The position numbers were made by a program, and so were the translations under genes. From Bacteroidota bacterium (lineage in GTDB: Bacteria > Bacteroidota > Bacteroidia > Bacteroidales > FEN-979): DNA of 64,000 nucleotides. Of the stretch, positions 34,406 to 42,401 are shown piece by piece. A model generated the notes under the pieces. The model was not told the DNA's origin, did not search any database, and saw only the letters and a list, made by a program, of their open reading frames with translations. How positions within the stretch are numbered: position 1 is the stretch's first letter; every line of letters begins with the position of its first letter. The DNA lies in assembly GCA_026391835.1 (NCBI GenBank), contig JAPLDF010000045.1:25569-89568 (forward strand), in the 5' to 3' direction.

Positions 34406-34425
34406 GGCAGCCTGTAATTCTGCGG

Positions 34426-34433
34426 CAAAGTTA
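34426..34433 (-). promoter_or_regulatory. Bacteroidetes -7 box, ABC/cinA operon
   Basis: TAACTTTG on the minus strand, about 20 bp before ATG 34405. It supports that start over 34507. Confidence 0.55.
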
Positions 34434-34446
34434 CCAAATGAAGTGG

Positions 34447-34454
34447 TACCTTTG
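34447..34454 (+). promoter_or_regulatory. Bacteroidetes -7 box (TACCTTTG), lipoprotein gene
   Basis: 25 bp before ATG 34479 and 13 bp from the opposing box, so the two promoters share their upstream halves. Confidence 0.55.
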
Positions 34455-34478
34455 GGAATCATAAATTCAAAAGCAATT

Positions 34479-35330
34479 ATGAAAATCAAGTTTCTGACAA
34501 TCATCATGTTGTCTTTACTGTTCCATGGATGTGGACAACGTGAAGCCGGTCCTGCGGTTTATCGCTTTTATGTTGGGAAAAAGAGCGGCCTGGATATCTG
34601 GATCGTGGATGGATATAAGGTCAGGCATAAGATATACAAGGAGTTCCTGTATGGCGGGAACGGCCAGCGTTATTGCTATACCCCTGCGTCGGAGATCTGG
34701 ATTGACAATGCAATTTCCTGTGAGGAGTATGAACTTACCCTGGCCCATGAGCTGAATGAACGTCACCTGATGGCCAAATTTGGATGGACCTATGACAGGT
34801 CGCACGATTCCTCCCTGGCCGTGGAACTGGTGATGCGGCATGTTTCCGACAGCATCTGCCGCAGCCATGAGGCCTCGCTACGGGCAGTGGCCCCTTCAGA
34901 CTGGAGCAACCGGAAAGAGATTTCCACCCTTCCCGACAGCATCCGGCTCACGGGGATCTACCGTATTCCGGCAGGGATACGCAATGGGGTGACTGTCTGG
35001 ATCGTTGATGGTTACCTTGTCAGGAAGAACATATTTCCCGATTTCGGTTTCAGCGGGAATGACCTTGTGTATCATTTCATCCCGGCAAAGGAGATATGGA
35101 TTGACGGGCAGATTTCGTGCGAGGAGATGGAGTATTCTATTGCCGCGGAGGAGATGGAGCGTAACCTGATGCAACAGGGAAAATCATACAGCGATGCCTA
35201 TGAAGCTTCCGTGGAGTATACCCGGACTTTGCGCGACAGGATGGAGGGGAGGATCAGCAACCACCCGCCCCTGGTGATCCCCGACACCCTTCAGCGTGAA
35301 ATGGGGATAGCTGATCCCAACGAAAAATGA
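34479..35330 (+). CDS. Lipoprotein with internally duplicated domain of unknown function
   Basis: 283 residues from ATG 34479, which gives a lipoprotein signal (MKIKFLTIIMLSLLFHGC); the longer frame from 34278 would cross the promoter and is rejected. Two copies of one domain are visible. Copy 1: FYVGKKSGLDIWIVDGYKVR ... SEIWIDNAISCEEYELTLAHELNERHLM. Copy 2: IPAGIRNGVTVWIVDGYLVR ... KEIWIDGQISCEEMEYSIAAEEMERNLM. Copy 1 keeps a His-Glu-containing helix (AHELNERH) suggestive of a metal site; copy 2 has AAEEMERN there. No family name can be given with confidence. Confidence 0.75.
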   Translation: MKIKFLTIIMLSLLFHGCGQREAGPAVYRFYVGKKSGLDIWIVDGYKVRHKIYKEFLYGGNGQRYCYTPASEIWIDNAISCEEYELTLAHELNERHLMAKFGWTYDRSHDSSLAVELVMRHVSDSICRSHEASLRAVAPSDWSNRKEISTLPDSIRLTGIYRIPAGIRNGVTVWIVDGYLVRKNIFPDFGFSGNDLVYHFIPAKEIWIDGQISCEEMEYSIAAEEMERNLMQQGKSYSDAYEASVEYTRTLRDRMEGRISNHPPLVIPDTLQREMGIADPNEK

Positions 35331-35348
35331 ACCCAGCCGGTTTTTTTG

Positions 35349-35356
35349 TACTTTTG
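35349..35356 (+). promoter_or_regulatory. Bacteroidetes -7 box (TACTTTTG)
   Basis: 15 bp before ATG 35371 of the nucleoside phosphorylase. Confidence 0.5.
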
Positions 35357-35370
35357 TAAAAAATTAACTT

Positions 35371-36243
35371 ATGCCCTTACTCGCAGAACCAGACCTGATT
35401 GTAAACGCTGATGGCAGCGTTTATCATATTTGCATGAGACCTGAGGACCTTGCCGATACCGTCATTGTTGTCGGGGACCCGCAGCGTGTTCATGAAATTT
35501 CGGATCACTTCACCGGCATTGACCACCGGGCCTCGAACCGGGAATTTATTTCTCAAACAGGCTATTACCATGGCAAACGGATTACCGCCCTGTCAACAGG
35601 CATTGGTACCGACAATTGTGACATCGTCATGCATGAACTCGATGCACTGGCCAATTTCGACCTGAAAACCAGGGTTCAAAACCCCGAACTGCGGTCGCTG
35701 AGCATCATTCGCATCGGGACTTCAGGCTCAATACAGGCAGATGTGCCGGTAAACAGTTTTGGTTTGTCGACCCATGCCGTAGGACTTGACAACCTGCTTC
35801 ATTTTTACAAAGGTACGCCCGATGTCATTGATAAAGAGATGACAGAGGCTTTTGCCGCCCATGCTTCCTGGCCCAAAGATCTCTCAAAGCCATATTTTAT
35901 CAAAGGGTCCGACCGCCTGGTCAACCTCTTCCGGCCATTTTCCGTTGCAGGCATCACCGCAACGGCACCCGGGTTTTATGGCCCCCAGGGCAGGTTCCTG
36001 AGGCTTCCGCTTACCGATCCCGATATGATCAGGAAACTTCAGAGTTTCAGGTTCCAGGGACACCGCATTGTTAACTTCGAAATGGAAACCTCTGCACTGT
36101 ATGGTCTCGGAGCCCTGATGGGACACGAAATGGTTACCATTTGCACCCTGATCGCCAACCGTGCAACCGGCGAATATAACCCCGACCATAAAACGGTGGT
36201 CAATTCCCTGATCGCACTGGTGCTCGATACCATCACCCTGTAA
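35371..36243 (+). CDS. udp: Nucleoside phosphorylase, uridine-phosphorylase type
   Basis: 290 residues. It cleaves nucleosides with phosphate to base and ribose-1-phosphate. Motifs: VIVVGDPQRVHEIS (phosphate loop), ALSTGIGTDNCDIVMHELDAL, IRIGTSGSIQADVPVNSFGLST, and IVNFEMETSALYGLGALMGHEMVTIC (base and ribose binding with Glu-Met-Glu). Pyrimidine preference is inferred from overall resemblance. Cytoplasmic. Confidence 0.88.
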   Translation: MPLLAEPDLIVNADGSVYHICMRPEDLADTVIVVGDPQRVHEISDHFTGIDHRASNREFISQTGYYHGKRITALSTGIGTDNCDIVMHELDALANFDLKTRVQNPELRSLSIIRIGTSGSIQADVPVNSFGLSTHAVGLDNLLHFYKGTPDVIDKEMTEAFAAHASWPKDLSKPYFIKGSDRLVNLFRPFSVAGITATAPGFYGPQGRFLRLPLTDPDMIRKLQSFRFQGHRIVNFEMETSALYGLGALMGHEMVTICTLIANRATGEYNPDHKTVVNSLIALVLDTITL

Positions 36244-36295
36244 AGGCCCCTGCAGCCTCTCCGCATTACCCAATAAGGAACAACTACAACAACCT

Positions 36296-37162
36296 ATGCC
36301 CGACGCCGTCAACAATACCCTGAACGCCCTGATTAATCTCCTGGATGAGCCTGATGAAAAGGCATTCGCCCTGATACGGGAGCAGATCGAATTGCAGGGA
36401 ATGGATGCCGTTGCCCCGTTGGAAAAATGTCTTGAGAATAACTTCAGCAATATCGTCCAGGAACGAATTCAGTCCATCCTGAGAAAGCTGATCCAGGATT
36501 ACCACTATGCCGAATTTGTGAACTGGCTGAGTGTCGGCTCTTCCGACCTGCTGAAAGGGTTTCTCCTGGTGACAAAAATTCAGGATCCTTCACTGGATGA
36601 AGAGGAGATCATTATCAGCATCGAACAGCTAAAAATGGATATCTGGGTTGAACTCCATGAAAACCTGACAGCCCTTGAAAATGTCAAAGTTTTGAATCAT
36701 TTGCTCTTTGATATCCACCATTTCGGGGTGAACAATGTTGACAATACCTTACCCGAGAACAATTATATCAACACCCTGCTTGAGTCCAAAAAGGGAAGTT
36801 CCCTCTCCCTGGGAATCCTTTTCATCATCCTGGCCCGGAAACTTGGTTTGCCTGTTTACGGGGTGGACCTCCCGCAGCATTTTATTCTTGCGTACCTCAC
36901 TGCTGAAGGAATTGATCAACCCGGCGAAAGTGATGTGCTGTTTTACATCAACCCTTATAGCAAAGGCGCCGTATTTACCCGCAGGGACATTGATATATTT
37001 ATCGGGCAGATGAAGATCAAACCTGAAAAATCATTTTTCGCACCCTGCAGCAACCCCGATATTATCCGCCGGCTGATAAACAGCCTGATTTTATCGCACA
37101 ACAAGCAAGGAAACTCCGATAAAGCCGAGGATTTAGAAACTCTTTTAACCGCATTCGAATGA
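36296..37162 (+). CDS. SirB1-like transglutaminase-fold protein
   Basis: 288 residues. A helical N-terminal half is followed by SirB1-type core KKGSSLSLGILFIILARKLGLPVYGVDLPQHFILAYL. The active-site Cys of true transglutaminases is replaced by Ser in this stretch (SSLSLG), as is usual for the family, so enzymatic activity is doubtful. The C-terminus has a short helical repeat (KQGNSDKAEDLETLL). It overlaps the following nuclease gene by 4 bp. Confidence 0.8.
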   Translation: MPDAVNNTLNALINLLDEPDEKAFALIREQIELQGMDAVAPLEKCLENNFSNIVQERIQSILRKLIQDYHYAEFVNWLSVGSSDLLKGFLLVTKIQDPSLDEEEIIISIEQLKMDIWVELHENLTALENVKVLNHLLFDIHHFGVNNVDNTLPENNYINTLLESKKGSSLSLGILFIILARKLGLPVYGVDLPQHFILAYLTAEGIDQPGESDVLFYINPYSKGAVFTRRDIDIFIGQMKIKPEKSFFAPCSNPDIIRRLINSLILSHNKQGNSDKAEDLETLLTAFE

Positions 37163-38274
37163 AAAAAATATTTTATTCCGCCTCACTGGCCATGCTTTGT
37201 CTTCTCCTTTCAAGCTGGGGGAGCAAGGGGCACAGGATTATCAGCCAGAACAGTTCGAACTGTTACCCGGCATGCCTCTCTTTTTTAAAGCCCGACTGGG
37301 CAAATATCGTCACCGCAAATGCTTCCGAAGCCGATTACCGGAAGAGTTCGGATCCAAACGAAGCGCCAAAACATTATATCGATATCGATAATTATCCCGA
37401 ATTTATTCAAACAGGGCAGATCCCGCAGTCGTTCGATACAGTAGTGGCCCGTTATGGCTACTCTTTTGTAATCGACCAGGGTATTTTGCCCTGGGCGACC
37501 ATCACGGCATTTGATTCGGTGAAAGCCTGCTTTGCCCGTTACGACTGGACAAAAGCTGCATTGTTTGCTGCCGATCTCGGCCACTATGTCGGCGATGGCC
37601 ACATGCCCCTGCATATTACCAGGAACTATAACGGCCAGTATACAGGTCAAACGGGGATTCATTCACGGTATGAAACAACCATGGTCAGCAAATATGAGCA
37701 ACAGCTGGTATATCCTGCCGATTCGGCCCAGTATGTCGCCAATGTAAGCGATTTTGTGTTCTCCTACCTTTACACAAATTACGTCTATGTCGACAGCGTT
37801 CTTGCGGCCGATGTGGCAGCCCATGCCATCGCGGGAAATGTAACTTCCGACACCTATTACCAGGCACTGTGGAATGAATCTGGCGCCTTTACCATTGACC
37901 TGATGCGCCGCGCATCACTTTCGCTGGGCGACCTCATCTATACCGCCTGGGTGCAGGCCGGCAGCCCGCTGATGTACCCCCTCGCCGTTGTTGAACCTGA
38001 AAATCCCAATCATCCGCAGTTCCTCAGGGTATTCCCGAATCCTGCCGCGCAAACCATCTGCTTCCCGTTCGTGGTTAAGGAATCAAGCCAGCCTGTAACA
38101 TTGCTGATCTATGACAACAAGGGAATCCTGGTTAGAACGCTCCTGGACGGAGCAATGACGGAAGGTTCCCACAAAATCAACATGGATGTGCGGGGACTTG
38201 CCCCTGGGGTGTATATGTGCAACCTGAAATCCGGGAACTTTTCAGCAACCCAAAGATTTGTCGTAGAAAATTAA
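37159..38274 (+). CDS. Secreted S1/P1-type nuclease with T9SS sorting domain
   Basis: 371 residues. Signal peptide MKKIFYSASLAMLCLLLSS, with cleavage leaving WGSKGHRII. In S1/P1 nucleases the N-terminal Trp coordinates zinc with its free amine, so this position fits. Further zinc-ligand motifs: HYIDIDNYPEF, ADLGHYVGDGHMPLHITRNYNGQ and GIHSRYET. The enzyme should cleave single-stranded nucleic acids or remove 3'-phosphates outside the cell. The C-terminal 80 residues are a T9SS domain (LRVFPNPAAQTICF ... ATQRFVVEN). It is coupled to the SirB1-like gene by an ATGA overlap. Confidence 0.88.
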   Translation: MKKIFYSASLAMLCLLLSSWGSKGHRIISQNSSNCYPACLSFLKPDWANIVTANASEADYRKSSDPNEAPKHYIDIDNYPEFIQTGQIPQSFDTVVARYGYSFVIDQGILPWATITAFDSVKACFARYDWTKAALFAADLGHYVGDGHMPLHITRNYNGQYTGQTGIHSRYETTMVSKYEQQLVYPADSAQYVANVSDFVFSYLYTNYVYVDSVLAADVAAHAIAGNVTSDTYYQALWNESGAFTIDLMRRASLSLGDLIYTAWVQAGSPLMYPLAVVEPENPNHPQFLRVFPNPAAQTICFPFVVKESSQPVTLLIYDNKGILVRTLLDGAMTEGSHKINMDVRGLAPGVYMCNLKSGNFSATQRFVVEN

Positions 38275-38311
38275 CGTGTTCCTAAAATCCGGGATAAACA
38301 CTGTTTAATTT

Positions 38312-38365
38312 CAATTTGCAATTTGATTTTGCAATTTGCAATTTGATTTTGCACTTTGCACTTTC
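38312..38365. repeat. Heptamer array (CAATTTG) at the 3' end of purC
   Basis: Units CAATTTG, CAATTTG, ATTTTG, CAATTTG, CAATTTG, ATTTTG, CACTTTG, CACTTTC run between the convergent nuclease and purC genes and touch the purC stop. Unlike the other arrays it has no stop codon in its units. Confidence 0.85.
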
Positions 38366-39311
38366 ATAGTTTAAGCCACGAAAGTATATTCTTTTCAACC
38401 CTTGTCAGGATGTTGTCTGACTGTGACCGGTTGAATTTTTCACCCGTGATCCCTTCATAAAGTTCGATATACCGGTCGGAAATTTCCTTGATCCACACAT
38501 CGCTCATCCCGGGAACCTGCTGGCCCTCCTGGCCCATAAAACCATTGGCCATGAGCCATTCACGCACGAATTCCTTCGAAAGCTGTCGCTGTGGCTCACC
38601 TTTCAACTGGCGGTCTTCATATCCTTCGAGGTAAAAATAACGGGAAGAATCAGGTGTGTGGATCTCGTCGCAGAGGTAGATCTTCCCGTCAGTCCCTTTG
38701 CCGAATTCATATTTTGTATCAACGAGGATCAGCCCTTTTTTGGCAGCCATCTCGGTGCCGCGCCTGAACAATTCAAAGGTGTATTTCTTTATCACTTCAT
38801 ATTCCCCTGCCGGAATGAGTCCCCCGGAAAGAAGTTCAGCCTCCGTAATATCTTCATCATGGCCTTTGACGGCTTTGGTGGTAGGCGTGATGATCGGTGA
38901 TGGGAACCGCTGATGTTCCTTCATGCCGTCGGGAACGGGAACACCGCAAATTTCCCTGGCTCCTTTTTGATAGGTTCGCCATGAACTCCCGGTAAGGTAA
39001 CCCCTGATGATCATTTCGACCGGGTAAATCTTACAAAAGCGACCGATGGTGACATTCGGATCGGGTGATGCGATTTTCCAGTTGGGGCAGATGTTGGAGG
39101 TGGCATCCAGGAACTTCGCTGCGATCTGGTTGAGCACCTGTCCCTTGTACGGAATCCCCCTGGGCAGAACCACATCAAATGCCGAGATCCTGTCACTGGC
39201 AATCATGACAAGAAATTGATCGTCAATATTATAGACATCACGAACTTTCCCATGGTATACGCTTTTCTGGCCGGGGAATTCGAAATTGGTGTTAAGAAGG
39301 ACGTTGGTCAT
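38364..39311 (-). CDS. purC: Phosphoribosylaminoimidazole-succinocarboxamide synthase
   Basis: 315 residues from ATG 39311 ([29 protein letters not shown]). A longer frame to 39344 would overlap its own promoter box. It ligates aspartate to CAIR with ATP in purine synthesis. Motifs: [84 protein letters not shown]. Full length for the Bacteroidetes form. Confidence 0.96.
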   Translation of the reverse strand: MTNVLLNTNFEFPGQKSVYHGKVRDVYNIDDQFLVMIASDRISAFDVVLPRGIPYKGQVLNQIAAKFLDATSNICPNWKIASPDPNVTIGRFCKIYPVEMIIRGYLTGSSWRTYQKGAREICGVPVPDGMKEHQRFPSPIITPTTKAVKGHDEDITEAELLSGGLIPAGEYEVIKKYTFELFRRGTEMAAKKGLILVDTKYEFGKGTDGKIYLCDEIHTPDSSRYFYLEGYEDRQLKGEPQRQLSKEFVREWLMANGFMGQEGQQVPGMSDVWIKEISDRYIELYEGITGEKFNRSQSDNILTRVEKNILSWLKL

Positions 39312-39330
39312 TTGCTGGTTTTTTGATAAG

Positions 39331-39338
39331 CAAAGATA
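39331..39338 (-). promoter_or_regulatory. Bacteroidetes -7 box for purC
   Basis: TATCTTTG on the minus strand, 20 bp before ATG 39311. Confidence 0.55.
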
Positions 39339-39367
39339 AGTCAAAATGGAATATGTAGTGGCGGCAA

Positions 39368-39400
39368 AAACCTTCCAGGTTTCAAAAACCTGGAAGGTTT
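39368..39400. repeat. Perfect 15-bp-stem palindrome (AACCTTCCAGG type)
   Basis: AAACCTTCCAGGTTT pairs perfectly with AAACCTGGAAGGTTT across a 3-base loop. It lies between the divergent purC and toxin-antitoxin promoters, without a T-tract suited to a transcript. It is probably a dispersed intergenic palindrome. Confidence 0.8.
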
Positions 39401-39443
39401 AGAACCAACAACATATTTTTAAAAAATACCAACAAAAAAATAT

Positions 39444-39480
39444 TTACAATTTATAAATATGAAGTATATTTGTATTGTAA
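39444..39480 (+). promoter_or_regulatory. Promoter and dyad operator of the toxin-antitoxin operon
   Basis: The -7 box TATATTTG (39465-39472) lies within an imperfect inverted repeat, TTACAATTTATAAATAT against GTATATTTGTATTGTAA, centred near 39462. About 12 of 18 positions pair. The antitoxin start is 10 bp downstream of the dyad. This layout fits autorepression by the ribbon-helix-helix antitoxin. Confidence 0.55.
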
Positions 39481-39489
39481 GCCGCGAAT

Positions 39490-39750
39490 ATGAAAAAGAA
39501 GGTCACCTATACCAGCACGTTGCCCGAAGACGTCCTCAACTCAGTCAGTGATTATTCGGAAAAAAACAGCATATCAAAAAACGAAGTTGTGGAAACAGCA
39601 CTTCGGCAATTTTTTTTCAATGCCAGGAAGGAGGATTTCCGGCAGGGATTTAAGAGGGCTGCGCTTGACGCCGAAATGAGTGCGATGGCCGAAGGGGGGA
39701 TGAATGACTACCAGGATATCATGACCCGGGATGAAACGGAGGAGAAATGA
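39490..39750 (+). CDS. Ribbon-helix-helix antitoxin
   Basis: 86 residues. The N-terminus VTYTSTLPEDVLNSVSDYSEKNSISKNEVVETALRQFF has the strand-helix-helix pattern of RHH DNA-binding antitoxins. The acidic C-terminal tail (MNDYQDIMTRDETEEK) is the expected toxin-binding part. The stop overlaps the toxin start (ATGA). Confidence 0.85.
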   Translation: MKKKVTYTSTLPEDVLNSVSDYSEKNSISKNEVVETALRQFFFNARKEDFRQGFKRAALDAEMSAMAEGGMNDYQDIMTRDETEEK

Positions 39751-40079
39751 TGCAGCGCGATATATACCTTGCCAGTCTTGATCCTGCAGTTGGCAATGAA
39801 CAGCAGGGAATGAGGCCTGTCCTGATCATCAGTGGAGATGCCCTGAATGAGATGACAGATCTCTGCATCGTATGCCCGTTGACCACCAAAATTGAAAACT
39901 ACCCGGGATCGGTGTTTTTAGCTAAAAATAAGCAAAATGGACTGACTGCCGATTCGGAAGTGCTGGTGTTCCAGGTGCGGGTCATGGCAAAGACAAGGCT
40001 TGTCCGGAAAATTGGGACCATCTCCGATTCGGAGTTGATCTGCGTCAAACAGGGATTGATGGATGTCCTGACTTTTTAA
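39747..40079 (+). CDS. MazF/PemK-type toxin endoribonuclease
   Basis: 110 residues. The diagnostic pattern is DIYLASLDPAVGNEQQGMRPVLIIS, with the conserved Arg in GMRP, and CIVCPLTTKIENYPGS with the second active-site Thr. Such toxins cut mRNA or other RNAs at short motifs when freed from the antitoxin. It ends 5 bp from the convergent phoH stop. Confidence 0.93.
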   Translation: MMQRDIYLASLDPAVGNEQQGMRPVLIISGDALNEMTDLCIVCPLTTKIENYPGSVFLAKNKQNGLTADSEVLVFQVRVMAKTRLVRKIGTISDSELICVKQGLMDVLTF

Positions 40080-40084
40080 CTCGG

Positions 40085-41029
40085 CTAGGTCTCCTTGCTG
40101 TATGCATCGATAATCTTCCCGACGAGCTTATGCCGGATGATATCTGATTTGTCAAGGTATACAAAGTCGATCCCTGGGATGTCGTTCAGGATTTTTTGTG
40201 CGTGCAGCAGGCCGCTGGTCTGGTGTTTCGGGAGATCGATCTGGGTGATATCCCCGGTGACGATGAATTTTGCCGCAGCTCCCATGCGCGTGAGGAACAT
40301 TTTCAGCTGGCTGGGTGTGGTGTTCTGGGCTTCGTCGAGGATGGCAAAGGCATTGTTGAGGGTCCTTCCCCGCATGAAGGCCAGAGGCGCAATTTCAATC
40401 ACACGTTCTTCGATGTATTGTAGAAGTTTTTGCGTGGGTAACATGTCACCCAGTGCATCATAAAGCGGCTGCATGTAGGGATCAAGCTTCTCTTTCAGGT
40501 CGCCCGGCAGAAAACCCAGGTTTTCGCCGGCTTCGACCGCCGGGCGGGTGAGGATGATCCGCTGGATCTCCTTGTTTTTCAACGCCCGCACTGCCATGGC
40601 AACTGCAGTATACGTTTTGCCGGTGCCGGCAGGGCCAATGACAAAAACCAGGTCGTTTTTAAGGCTGCTCTCGACAAGTTTGCGCTGGTTGGCTGTCCGT
40701 GCCTTGATCAGCATGCCGTTTTTCCCGTGAACAAGCACGTCGTTTTGCCCTTCAGGGGCCATCGCAGCGCCGTTTGATTCGGAATTCAGGAGCAAACCGA
40801 TGTCTGTTTTTGTCAACCGGCCAAACTTTTCGAAGTGCAGCAGCAGGGTGTTGAACTTTTCTTCAAATTCAACAGTATCCGACTCTTCGCCAAAAACCTT
40901 GACATAATTATCCCGGGATACGATCTTCAGTTTGGGAAAAAAATTGCGGATTACTTCCAGATTCTGGTCATTGGCGCCGAAAATATCCAGCGGATGGAAG
41001 GATTCAATGTTAATTAGCTTCTCGCTCAT
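40085..41029 (-). CDS. phoH: PhoH-family ATPase
   Basis: 314 residues from ATG 41029 (MSEKLINIESFHPLD). The longer frame to 41074 overlaps the promoter region. The N-terminal KH-like part is followed by the P-loop domain: VFVIGPAGTGKTYTAVAMA (Walker A), RGRTLNNAFAILDEAQNTTPSQLKMFLTRMG (Walker B) and KFIVTGDITQIDLP. A cytoplasmic nucleotide-binding protein of the PhoH (YbeZ-like) kind, linked to RNA or ribosome metabolism in other bacteria. Confidence 0.94.
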   Translation of the reverse strand: MSEKLINIESFHPLDIFGANDQNLEVIRNFFPKLKIVSRDNYVKVFGEESDTVEFEEKFNTLLLHFEKFGRLTKTDIGLLLNSESNGAAMAPEGQNDVLVHGKNGMLIKARTANQRKLVESSLKNDLVFVIGPAGTGKTYTAVAMAVRALKNKEIQRIILTRPAVEAGENLGFLPGDLKEKLDPYMQPLYDALGDMLPTQKLLQYIEERVIEIAPLAFMRGRTLNNAFAILDEAQNTTPSQLKMFLTRMGAAAKFIVTGDITQIDLPKHQTSGLLHAQKILNDIPGIDFVYLDKSDIIRHKLVGKIIDAYSKET

Positions 41030-41039
41030 GAAAAATTTA

Positions 41040-41061
41040 TACCTTTGAATACGCAAATGTA
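41040..41061. promoter_or_regulatory. Interlocked opposing promoters of phoH and the SAM hydrolase gene
   Basis: Plus-strand box TACCTTTG (41040-41047) serves 41073. Minus-strand box TACATTTG (41054-41061) serves phoH at 41029. Each predicted transcription start falls inside or beyond the opposing box, so the two promoters should exclude one another. Confidence 0.5.
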
Positions 41062-41072
41062 CGATTATTTCC

Positions 41073-41852
41073 ATGGCTATTATTACACTTACAAGCGACT
41101 GGGGGCTTAAGGATCACTATACCGGGGCGGTCAAAGGTGCCATCCTGCGGCTGTTGCCCGATGCGCAAATTATCGATATATCGCATCACATCCCTGCTTT
41201 TGATCTGAACCAGGCGGCCTTTATCATCCGGAATTTCTACCCCAATTTCCCCAAGGGCACCATTCACATCCTTGCCATCAACACCGAAGCCGCCGTTGAT
41301 ACGCCGCACACGCTGGTATACCACCACGGCCATTATTTTATTTGTGCCGACAATGGCATCTTTTCTCTGTTGTTTGATGAGAAGCCGGAGAAGATCATCG
41401 AGCTGGATGTCATCCAGGACTCCGATTATTTTACGTTTTCAACACGGGATGTATTTGTCAAGGTCGCCTGTCACATCGCCAGCGGGCAGCCTATTGAGAT
41501 GCTTGGGTTCCCGAAGGAAACCATCATGCAAAAGTTGGCATTTCAGCCTGTGATCCAGGGTGACCTGATCAAAGGGAAAGTGATCTATGTGGACAACTAC
41601 GAGAATGTGTTTACCAACATTACCGAATCCCTTTTCAAATCTGCCGTGAAGAACCGCAAATTCGCCATTACTTTCCGCTCGCTGAACTATCGCATTACGG
41701 AGATCAGCAAGTCATACAAGGATGTAAGCAAAGGCGAGATGCTCGCCCTCTTTTCAACCAGCGGGTATGTCGAGATTGCCATCCGGGAGGGCAAAGCAAG
41801 CAGCCTCCTCGGGTTAAAGATGGACCAGCTGGTTACCGTTGAACTGGATTAA
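41073..41852 (+). CDS. SAM hydroxide adenosyltransferase (DUF62 family)
   Basis: 259 residues. The family includes SAM-dependent chlorinase and fluorinase, but most members hydrolyse S-adenosylmethionine to adenosine and methionine. Motifs: ITLTSDWGLKDHYTGAVKGAI (Asp near the N-terminus), IIDISHHIPAFDLNQAAFII, GTIHILAIN, and YFICADNGIFSLLF. The C-terminal domain contains VIYVDNYENVFTNI, the usual substrate-binding stretch. A halogenase role is not supported by context. Confidence 0.9.
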   Translation: MAIITLTSDWGLKDHYTGAVKGAILRLLPDAQIIDISHHIPAFDLNQAAFIIRNFYPNFPKGTIHILAINTEAAVDTPHTLVYHHGHYFICADNGIFSLLFDEKPEKIIELDVIQDSDYFTFSTRDVFVKVACHIASGQPIEMLGFPKETIMQKLAFQPVIQGDLIKGKVIYVDNYENVFTNITESLFKSAVKNRKFAITFRSLNYRITEISKSYKDVSKGEMLALFSTSGYVEIAIREGKASSLLGLKMDQLVTVELD

Positions 41853-41864
41853 AATCAACCCAAG

Positions 41865-42332
41865 ATGGAAAAATCAAAAAACATAGCCCTTGTGGGGCAC
41901 GATAACCGCAAGAAAGACCTGGTAGAGTGGGTGGAATACAATTATAAGACACTCCTCGGTCATCACCTGATCTGTACCGGCACCACCGGTAAGCTTGTGG
42001 AGGAGACGATCCTGAACAAACTCGAAGAGGAAGAGAAGATCACCTTCGATATCCTGAAGCTGAAATCGGGACCCCTTGGGGGCGACCAGCAGCTTGGTGC
42101 CATGATATCGGAAGGCAAGATCGACCTGCTTATATTTTTCTGGGATCCCATGCAGCCGCAGCCCCATGATGTTGATGTAAAAGCCCTGCTAAGGATTACA
42201 GTCGTTTATAACATTCCTACCGCCTGTAACCGCTCCACCGCTGATTTCATGATATCCTCCCACCTGTTGAAGGAACCTTACCAGCCCAGCCTCGTTGATT
42301 ATTCGGGGTATGTTTCCCGGCAGATCCCCTGA
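41865..42332 (+). CDS. mgsA: Methylglyoxal synthase
   Basis: 155 residues. It converts dihydroxyacetone phosphate to methylglyoxal and phosphate. Motifs: IALVGHDNRKKDLVEWV, CTGTTGKLVEE, SGPLGGDQQLGAMI with the catalytic Asp region, and FFWDPMQPQPHDVDVKALLR, with a phosphate-site TACNRSTADF at the end. Length matches the family. The gene follows the SAM hydrolase by 12 bp and is likely in one transcript with it. Confidence 0.96.
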   Translation: MEKSKNIALVGHDNRKKDLVEWVEYNYKTLLGHHLICTGTTGKLVEETILNKLEEEEKITFDILKLKSGPLGGDQQLGAMISEGKIDLLIFFWDPMQPQPHDVDVKALLRITVVYNIPTACNRSTADFMISSHLLKEPYQPSLVDYSGYVSRQIP

Positions 42333-42352
42333 AATGTTCCTGTCCGATGCAA

Positions 42353-42379
42353 TTTGATGCGTGAAAAATAGTACTTTTG
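42353..42379 (+). promoter_or_regulatory. Promoter of the gld operon (TTTG / TACTTTTG)
   Basis: -33-like TTTG at 42353-42356 and -7 box TACTTTTG at 42372-42379, 15 bp apart (slightly short of the usual spacing). The gldF start is 23 bp downstream. Confidence 0.55.
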
Positions 42380-42401
42380 CACGCCTTTAATCAATGCGAC
42401 A

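Noticed and set aside
34278..34478. Longer N-terminus for the duplicated-domain lipoprotein
   Set aside because: It would overlap the divergent gene and its promoter, and would bury the lipobox signal peptide.
41073..41852. Fluorinase or chlorinase
   Set aside because: Generic DUF62 motifs only, with no halogenation context. SAM hydrolysis is the default activity of the family.
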